64,000 nucleotides of DNA. Source: Persicaria tinctoria. Its lineage: Eukaryota > Streptophyta > Magnoliopsida > Caryophyllales > Polygonaceae. Positions 11,202 to 23,810 of this stretch are shown here, piece by piece (position 1 is the first letter of the stretch; every line of letters starts with the position of its first letter). Position numbers and translations under genes: made by a program. Under the pieces are notes generated by a model that saw only the letters and a program-made list of their open reading frames with translations, was not told the origin of the DNA and ran no database searches. The stretch lies in contig JBANSL010000017.1 in assembly GCA_037127255.1 (NCBI GenBank), forward strand, positions 70,680,857 to 70,744,856, given 5' to 3'.

Positions 11202-11516
11202 TGTGCCTACGATGCGATCTCATCATCGTTCGGGGTTTTGTTTTGGGACAAGCCTCCAACTGATTGCTACAAGCTGAATTTTAACGGTTCAGTTCGACCT
11301 GGTTATTCGGCGTCGTATGGATTCATCATTCGGGACTCGCGAGGAGCGGTTGTGACTCTGGGGCGGGGAACATGTATCAACCTCTCGGTAGCCTATGCCG
11401 AAAATCTTGGGCTCAAGATGGGTATGTTACGAGCAAAGGAAAAGACACCGAGGGTTGCAGGGGTAATTTGGGAAATACAAAGAATAAATGGAGAGAATTT
11501 GGAAGTTGACTGGTAA
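11202..11516 (+). pseudogene. RNase H-like domain fragment (LINE or plant RNH family)
   Basis: The translated segment has WDKPPTDCYKLNFNGSVRPG, then GFIIRDSRGAVV and VAYAENLGLKMGM, the first half of the RVT_3 RNase H fold found at the end of plant LINEs and in related host proteins. The frame stops at 11516, before the second half of the domain. The first catalytic Asp of the NFDG motif is Asn here. The hAT MITE adjoins its 5' side and no start codon of its own is evident. It is probably a dead fragment. Confidence 0.6.
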
Positions 11517-11749
11517 AGTGTTCCGTTTCCGAAAAGGATAGCGAAATCGCAACGCAATATCGCTCTACCGCTGAGTCGATGCCCGGCCGAACAACTCGGC
11601 AGGGGCGGCACCACCGATCTTCCATCTCCACTCTCGTGGCCTCCCATGTTGTAATCGCAAGGGGTAGATAGAGCGATAGATGTAAGCATTAGTCAACGCG
11701 GGCGGATTGTTGAAAAGGTGATCGATTCCCTTTCTGGAGGCAGCCGAAG

Positions 11750-14700
11750 ATGGGGAAGAACCCGTGCTGTTTTCGCAAGACCACCAGCCGCCGTCGCGTT
11801 TCCAGGAAGGCGATCGAGGCTTCGCCGGCGGCTGGAGGCTCCGCGCCTGCTGCGATCGAGCTTGTTACCACTGAGATCGCTGCACCCGGTGGTGGAAGTT
11901 CCAGCGCTGGCGCTGTCGCCGGAACGAGTAAGGCGAAGAAGAAGACGGGAGGAGCGAGGCTGTGGATGAAGCTTGATCGGCATGGGCAATCCGAGACCGC
12001 TGAGTGGGATAAGAGTGCGATTATCAAACGCGTGTCAATTCCTGCTAGGGATTTGAGAATTCTTGGTCCTTTATTTTCTCAATCATCCAATATTCTTGGT
12101 ACTTTTTCTTCTTTATTTTCTGTTGCTGCTTTCAATTTGAAGTTCCGTCCTTTGTTTGAGCTGTGTGAAACTTGAAATCGATACCCTCTTTTTTGTGAAA
12201 GACCTTTGTTACGCTACTGGATTATGGAAAGGGGCCTCATTATCATGGATCCCTCTGGTATGGCGATTTGATAACGTTTAGGTAGGACGAATATTTTGGG
12301 ATTTGTGGGAAATTCTGATTCTAGTTTTAGGTTTTTGATGTACGGATTTGAGAGGTTTAGGCACTGCTATGTACTCCGTTTTAGATGCTATGTGGAGTTA
12401 GTTCTGTTCAATTTATTTCTCCTTGTATGAGTACTTCTATATGAATTACTGATGTAATTGTTAATTTCTTACTCAGACAAATTTGGAAGTGTTTTTGAAT
12501 ACTCAGGAACTAATTGCCTTGAGTGCTGTTCTTGTGATTGTAGCTAGGGATAAAGCCGTGGTCATCAATCTGGAGTTTATAAAGGCCATAGTTACTGCAG
12601 AAGAGGTACTTCTGCTTGATCCTCTGCGCCAGGAAGTTCTTCCATTTATTGATCAGCTTAGGCGACAACTTCCTCTGAAGAGCGCATCGAAGAGCCATGA
12701 AGCAGCCCTTACAGATGCTCAGGATAATGAAACGCAGCATGAGCTTCCATTTGAGTTTCAGGTGCTGGAGATTGCACTTGAAGTTTTGTGTTCATTTTTG
12801 GACTTGAATGTCTCAGAGCTTGAGAGGGATGCCTATCCCGTATTGGATGAATTGGCTAGGAATGTCAGTACCAAGAATCTCGAGCGTGTGAGAAGCTTGA
12901 AAAGCAACTTGACCCGCCTGCTTGCACGGGTGCAGAAGGTATATAAATGAAATTATTTCCTTTTCTCACTGTATAGATCTTGTATATACCGCTCTTTATT
13001 GTTAATGCCACATTTAAACATTCCTCATGTTAACATGAAAAATGAGTTCCTAGCTAAATGAACAAGTAACAAGGAAGTGGCTATGTGAATTTGAGATGCT
13101 TAGCCAGTTAATCACTTTCTGCATAAATTTCCTTGATGTGCCAGGGTTTTTGGAGTTCCTCTTGCTTGACCTAATTCTATTTGCTTTTGAGGTGCAATGC
13201 CATTCTTTTGCTTCCCACATCAGTTATTTGTTTTACCCAAATCGTGACCAGAGATATAAAAGTCTTTGCATTGGCAGTTAAGGAGAATAATATTTGATGC
13301 ATGCATCCATCATGGTCCCCTCGAATGACTGATGCTGTTATAGTTGATGAAGACATTCAATAGACCAATAGATACATGTTCATACAATGGGACCAGTGTG
13401 TTAAGGAGAATAATATTGGAAGAAATGTTATTACCCTTGGTGAAACCAGTGTGTTTAGTGTGTGATATGATGAAAGTTCTTGGTTACAGTGGATTCAATG
13501 GGACCTTCTTCTCCTGTATTAAGTCATGTGGTACGAGGGAAACAATTTTTACATGCGAGATAAAGGGACTTGTGTTTTTTGTGCTGGTGTGATATTGTAG
13601 CACTATAAAAATCCTTGTTCATTATTCATTTTACTGAATCTATTAGTCTACAGAATGATCTTGTGTTTGCAGTGTAACATTTTACAGTGAGGGTTTTCTT
13701 AATTACTTCATATTGTTGTATTTGTCATTTTTTTTCATCTTGTCCTGTATATGGTCAAGTCACATGATGGTTTTGCCTTCTCCAGTTTCCCTGTTTACAT
13801 TTCTGAAAACATTAGACTTCATGGTTACGAGGGATTATGCTCTATCTAAACAAAGGAATGATTGTGTCTTGGTAGGTGAGAGATGAAATTGAGCATCTAT
13901 TGGATGACAATGAGGATATGGCACAACTATATCTTACAAGGAGATTGATCCAGAATCAGCAATCTGAGGCTTTGTTGGCTGCAACAACTTCAAATGCTCT
14001 CATTCCTGTGCCACATCATCTTGCACGACTGAGTTCAAACAGGAGTGGGAGTTTGCTGACCAGCAACCACTTAGATGACGATGTGGAGGACATTGAAATG
14101 TTGCTAGAGGCTTATTTCATGCAGCTGGATGGGACTCGCAACAAAATATTGTCTGTAAGTATCCTGTTTTGACATTTATTCAAAGGATAGATGATTGCAC
14201 CTACATTTCATCTGATAGATTAGCCAGTTTGCTTTAGATCTCTAGGTTTGATGATTTTTCTTCTCGTTCCTTCTTTCTGGAGGAGGGGGGGAGTAGGGTG
14301 GATGGGGTATAACATAGTATATGGGTATATTAGTAGGTTTTGCTTTTATGATTCTATCCAGTGATGGAAAATAATTTTTGGTTTGTAAATGCATTGGCTG
14401 AGTGAATTATCTTGTGGAATTCAGGATTTCAGTTTAGAATTGGTTAGATAATTTACAATTCATTTGGGGAATATTTTAGCATTGAATAATTCATAACCAT
14501 AGGAAGATGTACCAATGGTGTTTAATGGACGAACTTATGGTGCTTCATGGTGACTGGATTGCAAATTTTCAATAATATTTGGAGTGTGATTCCAGTGTAG
14601 TCTTCTTGAAACATGGAACCACGAAACACCTAAAAGTCAAATGTTGGTATCTTCCCGAATCGTAAATGTTGGCTTCTCTCTTTTGATAACATGCTGAGGT

Positions 14701-15218
14701 AGGTCTGTCAACCACTTTCCCATATAAAGAACAGCCAGAGTTGTGGTATTATTGGTATTATACCTCATGCAAATTGAATGAATCCGATATGATGAATGAC
14801 AGTATCTTTTTTGGGATGTATCATGGCTTTTATGAAAAGCTTGTTTCAGTTTGCAATTTTCAGTTGAAATCTCACTTTATTTTCCTTAGTAGGTTATCCT
14901 TTTCATCTTTCAAAGTTTTTGCTTTCCTGTCAGGTTCGGGAGTACATCGACGACACAGAGGATTACGTCAACATTCAACTTGACAACCAACGTAACGAGC
15001 TGATTCAACTGCAGTTGACGCTAACAATCGCGTCGTTTGCCATAGCACTGGAGACTCTCATTGCTGGGATCTTCGGCATGAACATCCCATATTCTTGGAA
15101 CAACACAGTGGATCTCAATGTCTTTTGGCGTTTTGTGGGAATTGTCACAGCGGTGTGTATTCTGATTTTCTTTCTGATTCTAGGGTACGCTCGTTCGAAG
15201 AAGCTTCTCGGATCGTAA
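11750..15218 (+). CDS. MRS2-4: MRS2/MGT magnesium transporter, MRS2-4 (MGT6) type
   Basis: Exons 11750-12098, 12544-12938, 13876-14154 and 14934-15218 join (phase 1, 0, 0) into 435 aa; Arabidopsis MRS2-4 is 436 aa. The N terminus begins [10 protein letters not shown], and the family block [17 protein letters not shown] follows near residue 65. The long helical cytosolic domain contains [19 protein letters not shown] and [14 protein letters not shown]. The GMN selectivity motif is at about residues 389-391, just after TM1 (about 370-388), TM2 is about 404-426, and the C terminus is [10 protein letters not shown]. Known role: CorA-type pentameric Mg2+ channel, with plant MRS2-4/MGT6 placed in endomembranes or plasma membrane for Mg2+ uptake. 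The frame is intact and every splice site is canonical. The match to MRS2-4 over other paralogues rests on the N-terminal [13 protein letters not shown] block and the KKLLGS end. Confidence 0.93.
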
Positions 15219-15882
15219 TCGTTGGGCACCCGCCTTTCATGTGTGAAGATGTGTTAAATGGGTGCATGGTGCACCTTTGCATAAAGTGTCCGTCAATGAT
15301 AATTGATGAAGCAATTTCTCCATTAATTTGTTATGCCTTCAAACTTTCTATCTATATGATCTATTGCTGGCCATTACACTTGGCTCACTCGAGGCTTCCG
15401 ATTTCCGACCAGTTTGCTCTAGCTCCTTTGTCGCCATGGCCCTCCCGTGTTCTAAATTCCCGGCGGTCATGGACAGTCCCGCAGTGCTGCACCAACATGA
15501 GCGGTCAGTGGGGCACAACTTCCGACTTTGCGCGAACCGAAAGGTTGGTTTATAACCATCAGCGATCACGTTGCCCAGACCATTGCTGTAATTCTCATCC
15601 AACTTCTCTTTCTACTTGGAACCTTGTATTGTACCCCTTTTCACACGACAAATTTATCTCCGATCAATATTATGGAAGATGGAATAATTTTACTCCTCAC
15701 ATCCTTAAGAAGCACTTGAATAGAATAGAATAATATGAATATTTACTTTTTCATTTAACAAGAAAGAAATGTAATGGTATATTATCCACCTCCTCTAATT
15801 GGAAAATATTTCTCAAAATTAAAATATTTTAGTTTTTCTTAATATCGCTTTTCTAATTTTGTTTTATTATTTGGGATTGATA
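15219..15882. other. MRS2-4 3' region
   Basis: This is probable 3' UTR and downstream DNA. 15219-15700 is mixed composition with no coding signal on either strand; from 15720 it becomes AT-rich. An AATAATAT/AATAGAATAA cluster near 15720-15735 could supply polyadenylation signals. No other gene is seen. Confidence 0.35.
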
Positions 15883-16193
15883 AATACACCGGTATTTTTT
15901 ACTGGATACACCGCTAATCTACGCAATCCCTTGCGGACCGAGCTACGCTACGAGTTGCGGACTACTTTGGACGTTATCCCAAGCAGCGAACTAGTTCGTA
16001 TGAGGTTACATTTCATAATTAGTCTGCATCCTAACACGGACCTCTCTCCGCAATGTCTTGCGAACGTTTTGTCGATGGTCTTTTAGGGCATGTTTGACAC
16101 AATGTCTGGGGAGGTCTGCAACTCGTTGGGTAGTTCAGTCCGCAAGGGGTTGCGTATATTAGCAGTGCCTCCAGTAAAGATTACCGGTGTATT
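15883..16193. mobile_element. MITE with ~60-bp terminal inverted repeats, TA target site
   Basis: The left end AATACACCGGTATTTTTTAC mirrors the right end (minus strand AATACACCGGTAATCTTTAC), and similarity continues inward through CGCAA-CCCTTGCGGAC for about 60 bp. TA dinucleotides flank both ends (15881-15882, 16194-16195). The body is 311 bp with no coding capacity. The TA duplication suggests the Tc1/mariner superfamily, but the TIR is not a standard Stowaway terminus. Confidence 0.65.
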
Positions 16194-16485
16194 TAGCTTT
16201 CCCGTCAAAAGACGAGGAATAATCATCAATACTAACTAAAGCAAACAAGTTAAACTTTCTTTCTATATATAATAATTAGAGTAATTTTTGCAGGATCGGG
16301 ACAAGATTCATAATTTTCTTTCAAATCCCACCGGGATCAGGACCGGATCGGAACCGGTCCGGATTTACATTCACCCTTAATAGAAACAACGATTATTTCG
16401 TCAACTGCACAATCACCGTCATTGGCTTTCAGAGTAAACGAAGCGTTCACCACCACCAACTTTTGAAGTCGACAACGCATGAGAT

Positions 16486-16685
16486 ACTTGTGTCAATCAT
16501 TCAGGCGATGGATATTGAAAGTTCGTCCCTTTAAATTGTTTCAAGCGACCTACATAGTCCAAAGTTCATCCCTTGAAGCCTCGTCCACTTGTGTCAATTA
16601 TTCAAACAATAGGTATTGTAAGTTCATCTCTTGAAGTTGTTTCAAGCGACCGACATAGTCCAAAGTTAGTCCCTTGATTCCAATC
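16486..16685. repeat. tandem duplication, two ~101-bp units
   Basis: The unit beginning ACTTGTGTCAATCATTC at 16486 is repeated at 16587 as ACTTGTGTCAATTATTC. Both copies run through TTGTTTCAAGCGACC and ACATAGTCCAAAGTT. The surrounding 16200-17428 is otherwise AT-rich with no gene; a poly(T) run lies near 16780-16800. Confidence 0.65.
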
Positions 16686-18085
16686 CATGCCAAACTTTGC
16701 TGGCTCTAGAAGGAGATGTGAACTGAACCTTTGCCGACACCAAAAGTTGAAAAAAGTATCGTATATTTTGCTGATATTTTTTTTTTTTTGTTTTTTTTGT
16801 ACAATAGGCAATAATTAGGACGTCTTTACGCAGAAAGATCATCCTTGATCATCCTTTCGAATGATGGTAGTCAGCTCCCTATTCAAAGGGAAGGTATACA
16901 AGTTACATATAGAATCACATTTAGTGATAAGATCAGCTGCTGAATTTGCTTCTCTAAAGCAGTGGCAGAAAGTTGCTGATGTGAATGTTGCACGGAGTCT
17001 TCCGATCTACTCAATAACTCTAAGGATCTCCCATGGAACTTTAGCAGGGTCATTTGGTTGTTCCAATAGCAAACCGATAATAAATATAGGTAATACATAG
17101 TAGTACTAATTAGTGTTATTCTTAAGAAAAATTATAAGGTTGTGTTTGAATTTCAAAATATACTACTCTCTCCGATCTAAAATATATTGTTTAACATTTT
17201 AGCATATATTTTAAAAGTTAAAAACTATATAAAATATAATTATTTATTAATATATATATATATTAAAATTTCATACTTTTAAAAATAAATATAAGAATTT
17301 AAAAATAAAAATGATTTTTTATATAAATTTTAAATATTTAAAATAAGTGTTCTAAAAATAAAATTATTTTATCTCAATATTTAGTTTCATTAATATCTCA
17401 ATTTGAAAGTCTTTTCTTATATTATTTAGGCCAAATTACAGAAAACCACCCATTAAATATTGGACTTTTCATTTAACCACCCGTTAAATTGGAAATTACA
17501 GTAAACCACCCATTATATAGGTCCCGTCATCAATTCACCGCCAATTCGCTTATGCCGTCTGCTCACCGTTACGTTGATGCAAAAAGACGAACTTGTCCCT
17601 GTCTTCTCCCTTATGTGTATAAACTTAAACCTCGTGTGTTCATATCCCATGGAAACCAGTGGAAACCAATTGAATCTGTCAAGTGAAATCAAGTGATTTA
17701 TTAAGTGAAATCAGACATTCAAGGTAATTTCTCAACTCAAAAACTTGATTTTTGTTGTTCTTCTTGAGGTTTGAGCGGGTTAAAAAGTGTTTTAGGGTTT
17801 CGATTTTGTACCTTGGTTGTTTATAACATCCAATTTTGGGTATTAAGGGTTTCGATTTTGGGTGTTTAGGGTTCGATTTTGGTCACTTAGGGTGCATATG
17901 GTTTCTGATTACACACTAATTGATTTTTTCACTTGATATTTTGACACGGTAATGGAAGTTGGGAAAAAAATTTCAGTCGATGGGCTGGTCTCATGAAGCA
18001 AGTAGAAAAGGTAACCGAGGAATTCAAATGTGCACATTCATTAGAAGATGAACTGCTGCAGCTAAAAAACAATAGGTTGATATGA

Positions 18086-18360
18086 TGCAAATGTGGAGTT
18101 CAATGTTTGTACTATACTTCTATGACAGATGAGAATCCCGGTAGAAGATTCATAAGATGTGGCAATCATAAGGTGCGTGAGTCTCAATATCTTTTATGGG
18201 TTTCTTCAGGTACATGGATTTTATATGATGTGTTTTTCTTATGTGATTTTAGGTAGGAGGATGTGGATATTGGGAATGGTATGATCCTCCATTGTGCACT
18301 ACATCGAAAGTCATGTGTGTTGTTGGATTAGAAGGCTTCGAGAAGAGGTCTTACAACTAA
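18086..18360 (+). pseudogene. GRF-type zinc-finger gene fragment carried by the MULE
   Basis: Exon 18086-18172 reads CKCGVQCLYYTSMTDENPGR, then RFIRCGNHK. After a GT-AG intron, exon 18253-18360 reads VGGCGYWEWYDPPLCTTSK and ends at TAA. Together they form the Cx2C...NPGRRFxxC...GCGxxEWxDPP pattern of the GRF zinc finger, a nucleic-acid-binding fold common in small plant proteins. The codon before the first Cys is a stop, and no in-frame ATG exists, so the 5' part is broken. A hydrophobic segment (VMCVVGFILWVMWFG) coded just downstream near 18420-18475 resembles the C-terminal membrane anchor of this family in another frame. Confidence 0.65.
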
Positions 18361-19969
18361 AAAGTGTTCAATCACAGGATGTCGATGCAAGACGATCATG
18401 CCGAGCTGTCCTTAAAGTCATGTGTGTTGTTGGATTCATTTTATGGGTGATGTGGTTTGGTGTAAAATATTTGTACTAATTAGAATTAAGGGATTAATGT
18501 GGTTGTATTTATGAAAGATGGGATTATTAGAATTTAGGGGATTAATGTGTGGTTGTATCTACGAGACTATGACAGATGGGGTTTGGGGGCAAGTGTTGTA
18601 CTAATTAGAATTATCGGATTAATGCAGTTCTATTTTGCAGAGATGTAACAAGTATATTCTATGACATATGTGTTTGAGGCAAGTGTTGTACATATGATTC
18701 ATGCGAATTGTAGCAGGGCATTCAAATGAAGCATCAACGGGAAAGCTAAAACATGTGAACTTGGTTGAAATACTGATCCCCTCCCAAGCACTCAAAAAGG
18801 GAAAAGGCACGTCCATTCGATTCATTATATATTTATATTTCACACAACTCTTGAAAATGATGTACATGCACATCGGCAGTCGTTAGTAGGGTTTTAAGAG
18901 AGAAAAGTCAGGAAAAGTAGGAGAGAGAGGAGGGGTGAAATTAAAAATCCAATGGAGAGTTTCTAATTTACAAACTATCTTAAAAACCCATTAAATGGGT
19001 CCCACCTACCTATTTGACTAGCTTTTGCATTTTTTTTTGCATGAGCCCCACTAGCTAGTTTATTTCTAAAATAATTTTTAGATAATCCGAAAATGGTTAA
19101 AAAAATTAATTTTTGTACTCTTTTATATTCATTTTAGCTAATTAAATATAAGAAATAAAAAATAATATTTTATTAAAATTCATAATTTATTTTAAGTTAT
19201 TAATAGACACCAATATTATATATGTTGAACAAAATATAATACATACATAAACAATATAACGTGCGTGAATAGTAAAACGTCAAGTTTTGCCGAACGGAGG
19301 GAGTATTATATTAATTAATGCAAAATATAATATAAATGTAGATAATATATAACATATTATTATTATGTGTGTTTAAATATATATAATAGATACAATAGTT
19401 AGTGAAAAGTAAATTAATAAACTCTATAAACTCATATTGATGTGGATGAAAAATTAAGTTGGGGTTGTTAAGGAGAGAGAAAGTGATAAAGTGATATTAA
19501 TAAACTCTAGAAACCCGCATTGATGCGGATGGTCTAAGTTTACATCATCTGGTGTTTACTTTCCTTTTCCAAAATCAAAGAAACAAATGAGACCCAGGTA
19601 GAACCTCAAATTTCAATTCACTCATATTCTGAGACATTTCATCTTTTAAGAACAGAAAAACCAGTATGAAATAACATACCTGCAACCGTGTTTTTATAGT
19701 ATCAATTGGGTATAAATGAAGCATCAAGGGGAAAGCTAAAACAATCCGTCGAGGGAAAGATAAAACAATCTGTCAGGGAAAGCTAAATGATCACTTGGAT
19801 ATAGAGTGTTGCACCTGTTGGCAGGCTCTTTAATAATAGAAAAATACACTTGGATAGTTAACCAAGGCTTAAAAATAAGTTTATCCAACAAGTGCCAAAA
19901 TGAAGCATGCATTAGGTTCAAAGTGCTACATTTGATCAAAATACATAGCATCCAATATTTGTCTTTAGT

Positions 19970-20236
19970 CTATGATCGCCAAGGAGCTTGAATGTCTGGG
20001 TGTGTCTTAGGCATGCCAATGGATTTGTTTTTTCTTCCAAGGACATTCTCTAGCTGAGACTGAGATGAGAAGATGTGAGATGTATGTGGAGTAGTTGGAA
20101 GATACTTGGCAACCGAGCTTGTCCCAATGGCCGAGCTTGTCTTAGAGTGTGCTTGTTCCCATGACTGCGGAGTAACCAAGACTTGCATTATTGGGCTAAT
20201 GCTTTCTAAGTTAGAGTGAGAACCCCCTTGTTGCTC
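19970..20236 (-). pseudogene. possible 3'-terminal exon remnant inside the MULE
   Basis: On the minus strand an acceptor-like TATAG precedes 20236, and an open stretch of about 85 codons runs to a stop at 19970. The peptide is rich in Ser, Gln, Thr and Pro with no recognised domain. The intron-like border and low-complexity composition suggest a captured or transposase C-terminal exon. Identity unknown. Confidence 0.3.
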
Positions 20237-22683
20237 CTATAAAAAAGTAAAGCATCAAAATATTTTACTCAACAATTAAAACATCATGAGATGGATAAAC
20301 ATATACTGTATACCTTAAGTACTCATGGGATACTAACCATAACTTTCTCAAAATTGAAAAGAAGAGCATGTACCCAACAAGATTATTTCTTTTTAGCTAC
20401 AAATTGGCTTACAAAAAGAGAACCTTTTCAAAATAGCACCACTGTCAAGTACTCATGGGATGCTAACCATAACCTTCTTTGTCGTCATACATATAATCCC
20501 ATAATCCCATCCAGTTCACCCAAAACCCAGTGTTGCAAGACGATATCATATATATAATTCAACCCATTCCCCAAAAACCCTAATTTTTTACAAATCAATC
20601 AAGAAATAGATACTAACTCTAACCTTCTTTCTCATATGCAATTGGGTGTCTTCAATTCTCCCTTGGTCGAAACGCTACCGAAATCGCAAGTCACCATTCT
20701 CAATCGCACAAACCCCTGGTTCCCTGAGCAGAAATCCCCAAATTGCATCACCACATTAATCACGAACAATTAGATTAAGGCCAAGGGCATCCGCATCCAT
20801 CGATTTAACCCACTCGGATTTTTTTTTCTCTCTTCGTAAGATTTTGACACATTATTTTCCACTATCTCTACCTCTTTCTTTAAGATTTTACCCACACTCA
20901 TAAGTTTACCCCATTACTTATTTTTTAATTTTATTTATACCCAATATATATTTGAGATAATGATAGTAAATATACCAAAAAAATTCCACACTTGCAAAAG
21001 TAACACCCCCCCAAAGAAATTTGCAATAATAGCAATTGGGTACATAAAATTGTAAAAAGAACCGGTTATGGAACTGCTCACCCAAGTAAAAAAGGAGAGA
21101 GAATATAAAGCATTAAATGTGCTCCAGAAGAAAGAGGGGGGAAATAGATGGGCTATTAAATGCATGAGAGAGAGCATTGAATGCAAAAGTATGCCTGCAA
21201 TTTTTCGCAGAGGAAAGCGAGGGAGGAGAAAGGGAAGAGATTTCGGATGCGTGTCGAAGAAGAATAATCCGGCACCCACTCAGAATATCCGTGCTAGGTG
21301 TTGTGCCAATAGCAAGGATATCTATGTCAGGTTCTTGTTTTTCTATGTCATGCGTAAAACGTATTGGGTGACATGCAACTAATCACTGGATTATCTGTTT
21401 TTTCGATCCTCCTTCAAAGACGCCACTTCCACTTGGGTTTGCTCGTTTTTTTTTTTGATAAAAAACAGCCCCACTTAGTCATTTATCATCAAATCTCCAA
21501 ACACAATGTCAAAAAGGTTAGAAGACAAATCGAATTCAGAAAAAAACAAAATAAATAGAATATGGTCGAAGTTGTGCGAGGTGATGTGCAGCCTGATTCC
21601 CTTCCCGTTTCACATGGCTCCACCTACACACTTGGAACGTGGCAGCCAACCTACAAACCTTGTGGACCAGCCTCTCGATCACTCCCCGGAAGCTCGACTT
21701 GCCTTGCACCGCTTTTGTTGTTTTTAAGACTACACTTTTTTGTTGGTTTTAGGACTCTGTTGTACAACTTCTGTTGGTATTAGGACTCATAGCTTTGCTT
21801 GCTTGAATCGTGGACGTCATGGATTTCTTAGCAATTCGTAGGCTTTAAAACATCATTGGCATGAAAATTTATTTTGATGGCATAGGTTTACTTGTTGGTG
21901 GCACACAAAACGTATTGGCTGACATATTAATTTTATCCGGCACGTAAAACAAATACTGTAAGCTTTCTTACCCATTTTTGTTAATATATGCCTTCTGGAT
22001 TTGGCACGTGTCACCCTTTGCGTGGCATGTAATAATCAGTTGTTGTCCCGTGTTTCCTATTGTCTGGCATACAACTACTAACTGGGACCACCTTTGCTTC
22101 CCGAGCAGCTTCAACTTCCCTTAATTTTGGCAGAAGAGAGAATGGATTTAAAAGGTCAATCATTGCTCCCTCCTTTTTTTTGGCGCCAATATGAAGAGGG
22201 GATGTGCATTTAATGCACATTACATCATTTTTCCTCCTTACAATACCTTTGTCGTCTTCTTTTGTGGTGACTTATGGCTTCCTACTTGTCCCACATCGAC
22301 ACGTGTGCATCCCCATCACAAGCCTAATTGGGTGCAATGTTTTTTTTAATCGGTGACCTGAAACCGGGTGCAACTTGCTGGCATCATTTGCAAAAGTAGC
22401 AAATGACACCCAACCATGCTATTTTTACCCCCAATGTTATTTCTGCCAAAGTTGTGAAAAAGTGGTATATTTGTGCAAATATTCCTATATATTTTCAACC
22501 AATCACAATAATAGTTACTCAATAAAAAAAATAAAAAAATATATATGGCCCACCACAAATAAATAAAAAAGTGGATGGGGTAACCCTTTTCCACTAGGGT
22601 TACCCTTTCCCCTCTCTCCTATAGGGTTAACTCCACATTCATGAGTTTCCCCCATAGGAAGAAAGAGAGTGCTAAGAGACTAA

Positions 22684-23060
22684 GAGCATCATCATCCAAG
22701 GGGTTTACCCTCCCCCATCCCTCCTATGGGGTAAACCCATGAATGTGGGATAAAACCCATTCCACCAAGGGGAAGGGGCAACCCTAGTGGGATGGGTTTA
22801 ACCCATCCCATCCCCTCTCCATCCCATTTTATTTTATAAAAGAGAGGTTTTTTATTTTTTTTATTAAGTGGGTTAAGTTTTGATTGGTTAAAATATGTGA
22901 TGGGGTATAATTAAAGTTAAAAAATAGTAATGGGGTAAACTTATGAATGTGGGATAAAAGTTAAAATTCTTAAAGGATGGGGTAAAGTTAGTGAAAAATG
23001 AGGTGTCAAAATATTACGAGGAGAGAGAGGAATAGGGTTACCCCATGAGTGTTGATGCTC
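22684..23060. mobile_element. PIF/Harbinger-type MITE (TAA target site), nested in the MULE
   Basis: The left end GAGCATCATCATCCAAGGGG and the right end (minus strand GAGCATCAACACTCATGGGG) are inverted, and each is flanked by TAA (22681-22683, 23061-23063). The 377-bp length and 3-bp TAA duplication fit Tourist-like MITEs. Related but partial sequence occurs near 20783-20945, and another copy of the right terminus lies at 23828-23853. Confidence 0.7.
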
Positions 23061-23063
23061 TAA

Positions 23064-23810
23064 GACCATGAGTAACGAAGATTCGGGCGGATCAAAATAA
23101 GCGTCAGGTCAGCAGAAATTGGAAAGAGGGAGGAGAGAGAAAATTTGATTCGGGGGAGGAGTGCCAAGTATTGATTCGGTTCATTCATCCACATTTAGTT
23201 TTTTTTTGTTAGTCAATGGTTGAAAGCCACATGGCATGAGGTTTAATTAAAATTTAAACCCTCATTTATTTGTTAAATAAATTATTATTTTTTTTAAAAT
23301 AATTTATTTTTGAATACGATTTATTTTTCTCTATCCAATGATATCCATTTTGCATATGTTTGGAAGAAGAGAAAAAATTCACTAAGTTTACCATATGTTA
23401 AATATTTATAGTCACATAAACAACATTAATTTAAATCAACGTAAACTTACATCATAAAAATACATAAATTTGAACATTAAAATTAGTATTGGATTTATTT
23501 TTTTTGTTTCCGTGTTTTTTTCAGTGTATCAAGTTAATAAAATATTTATAAATTTAATCGTATGTTTTTTTATTTTAATGATATGTATTAATATTAATAA
23601 TATGATTAACAAAAAAAATAAGTAAAATAAATCAACATTTAGCTTAATAAATATAAAAAAGTGTAAAATGAGTTTTAATTCGCGCGACTTTCTGTTGTGG
23701 GTGAAAAATGTAAAAAGCTGAAAAGTTAGTGAAAAGCTGACGTGACAGGAATAGTTGCTGATGTGATTGAAATGAGTTTTAATTCGTGTGACTCTTTGTT
23801 GCTGATGGTC
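23064..23810. mobile_element. second PIF/Harbinger-type MITE, abutting the first
   Basis: The ends GACCATGAGTAACGAAGA (23064) and minus-strand GACCATCAGCAACAAAGA (from 23810) are inverted, flanked by TAA on both sides (23061-23063, 23811-23813). The left TAA is shared with the preceding MITE. The 747-bp body is AT-rich without coding capacity and contains an internal repeat of ATGAGTTTTAATTCG. Confidence 0.6.

Noticed and set aside
15095..15733. 212-aa plus-strand ORF past the MRS2-4 stop
   Set aside because: It overlaps the last MRS2-4 exon out of frame and continues into the 3' UTR without a domain.
17161..19310. one Stowaway element from 17161 to 19310
   Set aside because: The end-like words CTCTCTCCGATC (17166) and ACGGAGGGAGTA (19294) lie on opposite sides of the MULE boundary at 17429 and are 2.1 kb apart; they are probably unrelated partial ends.
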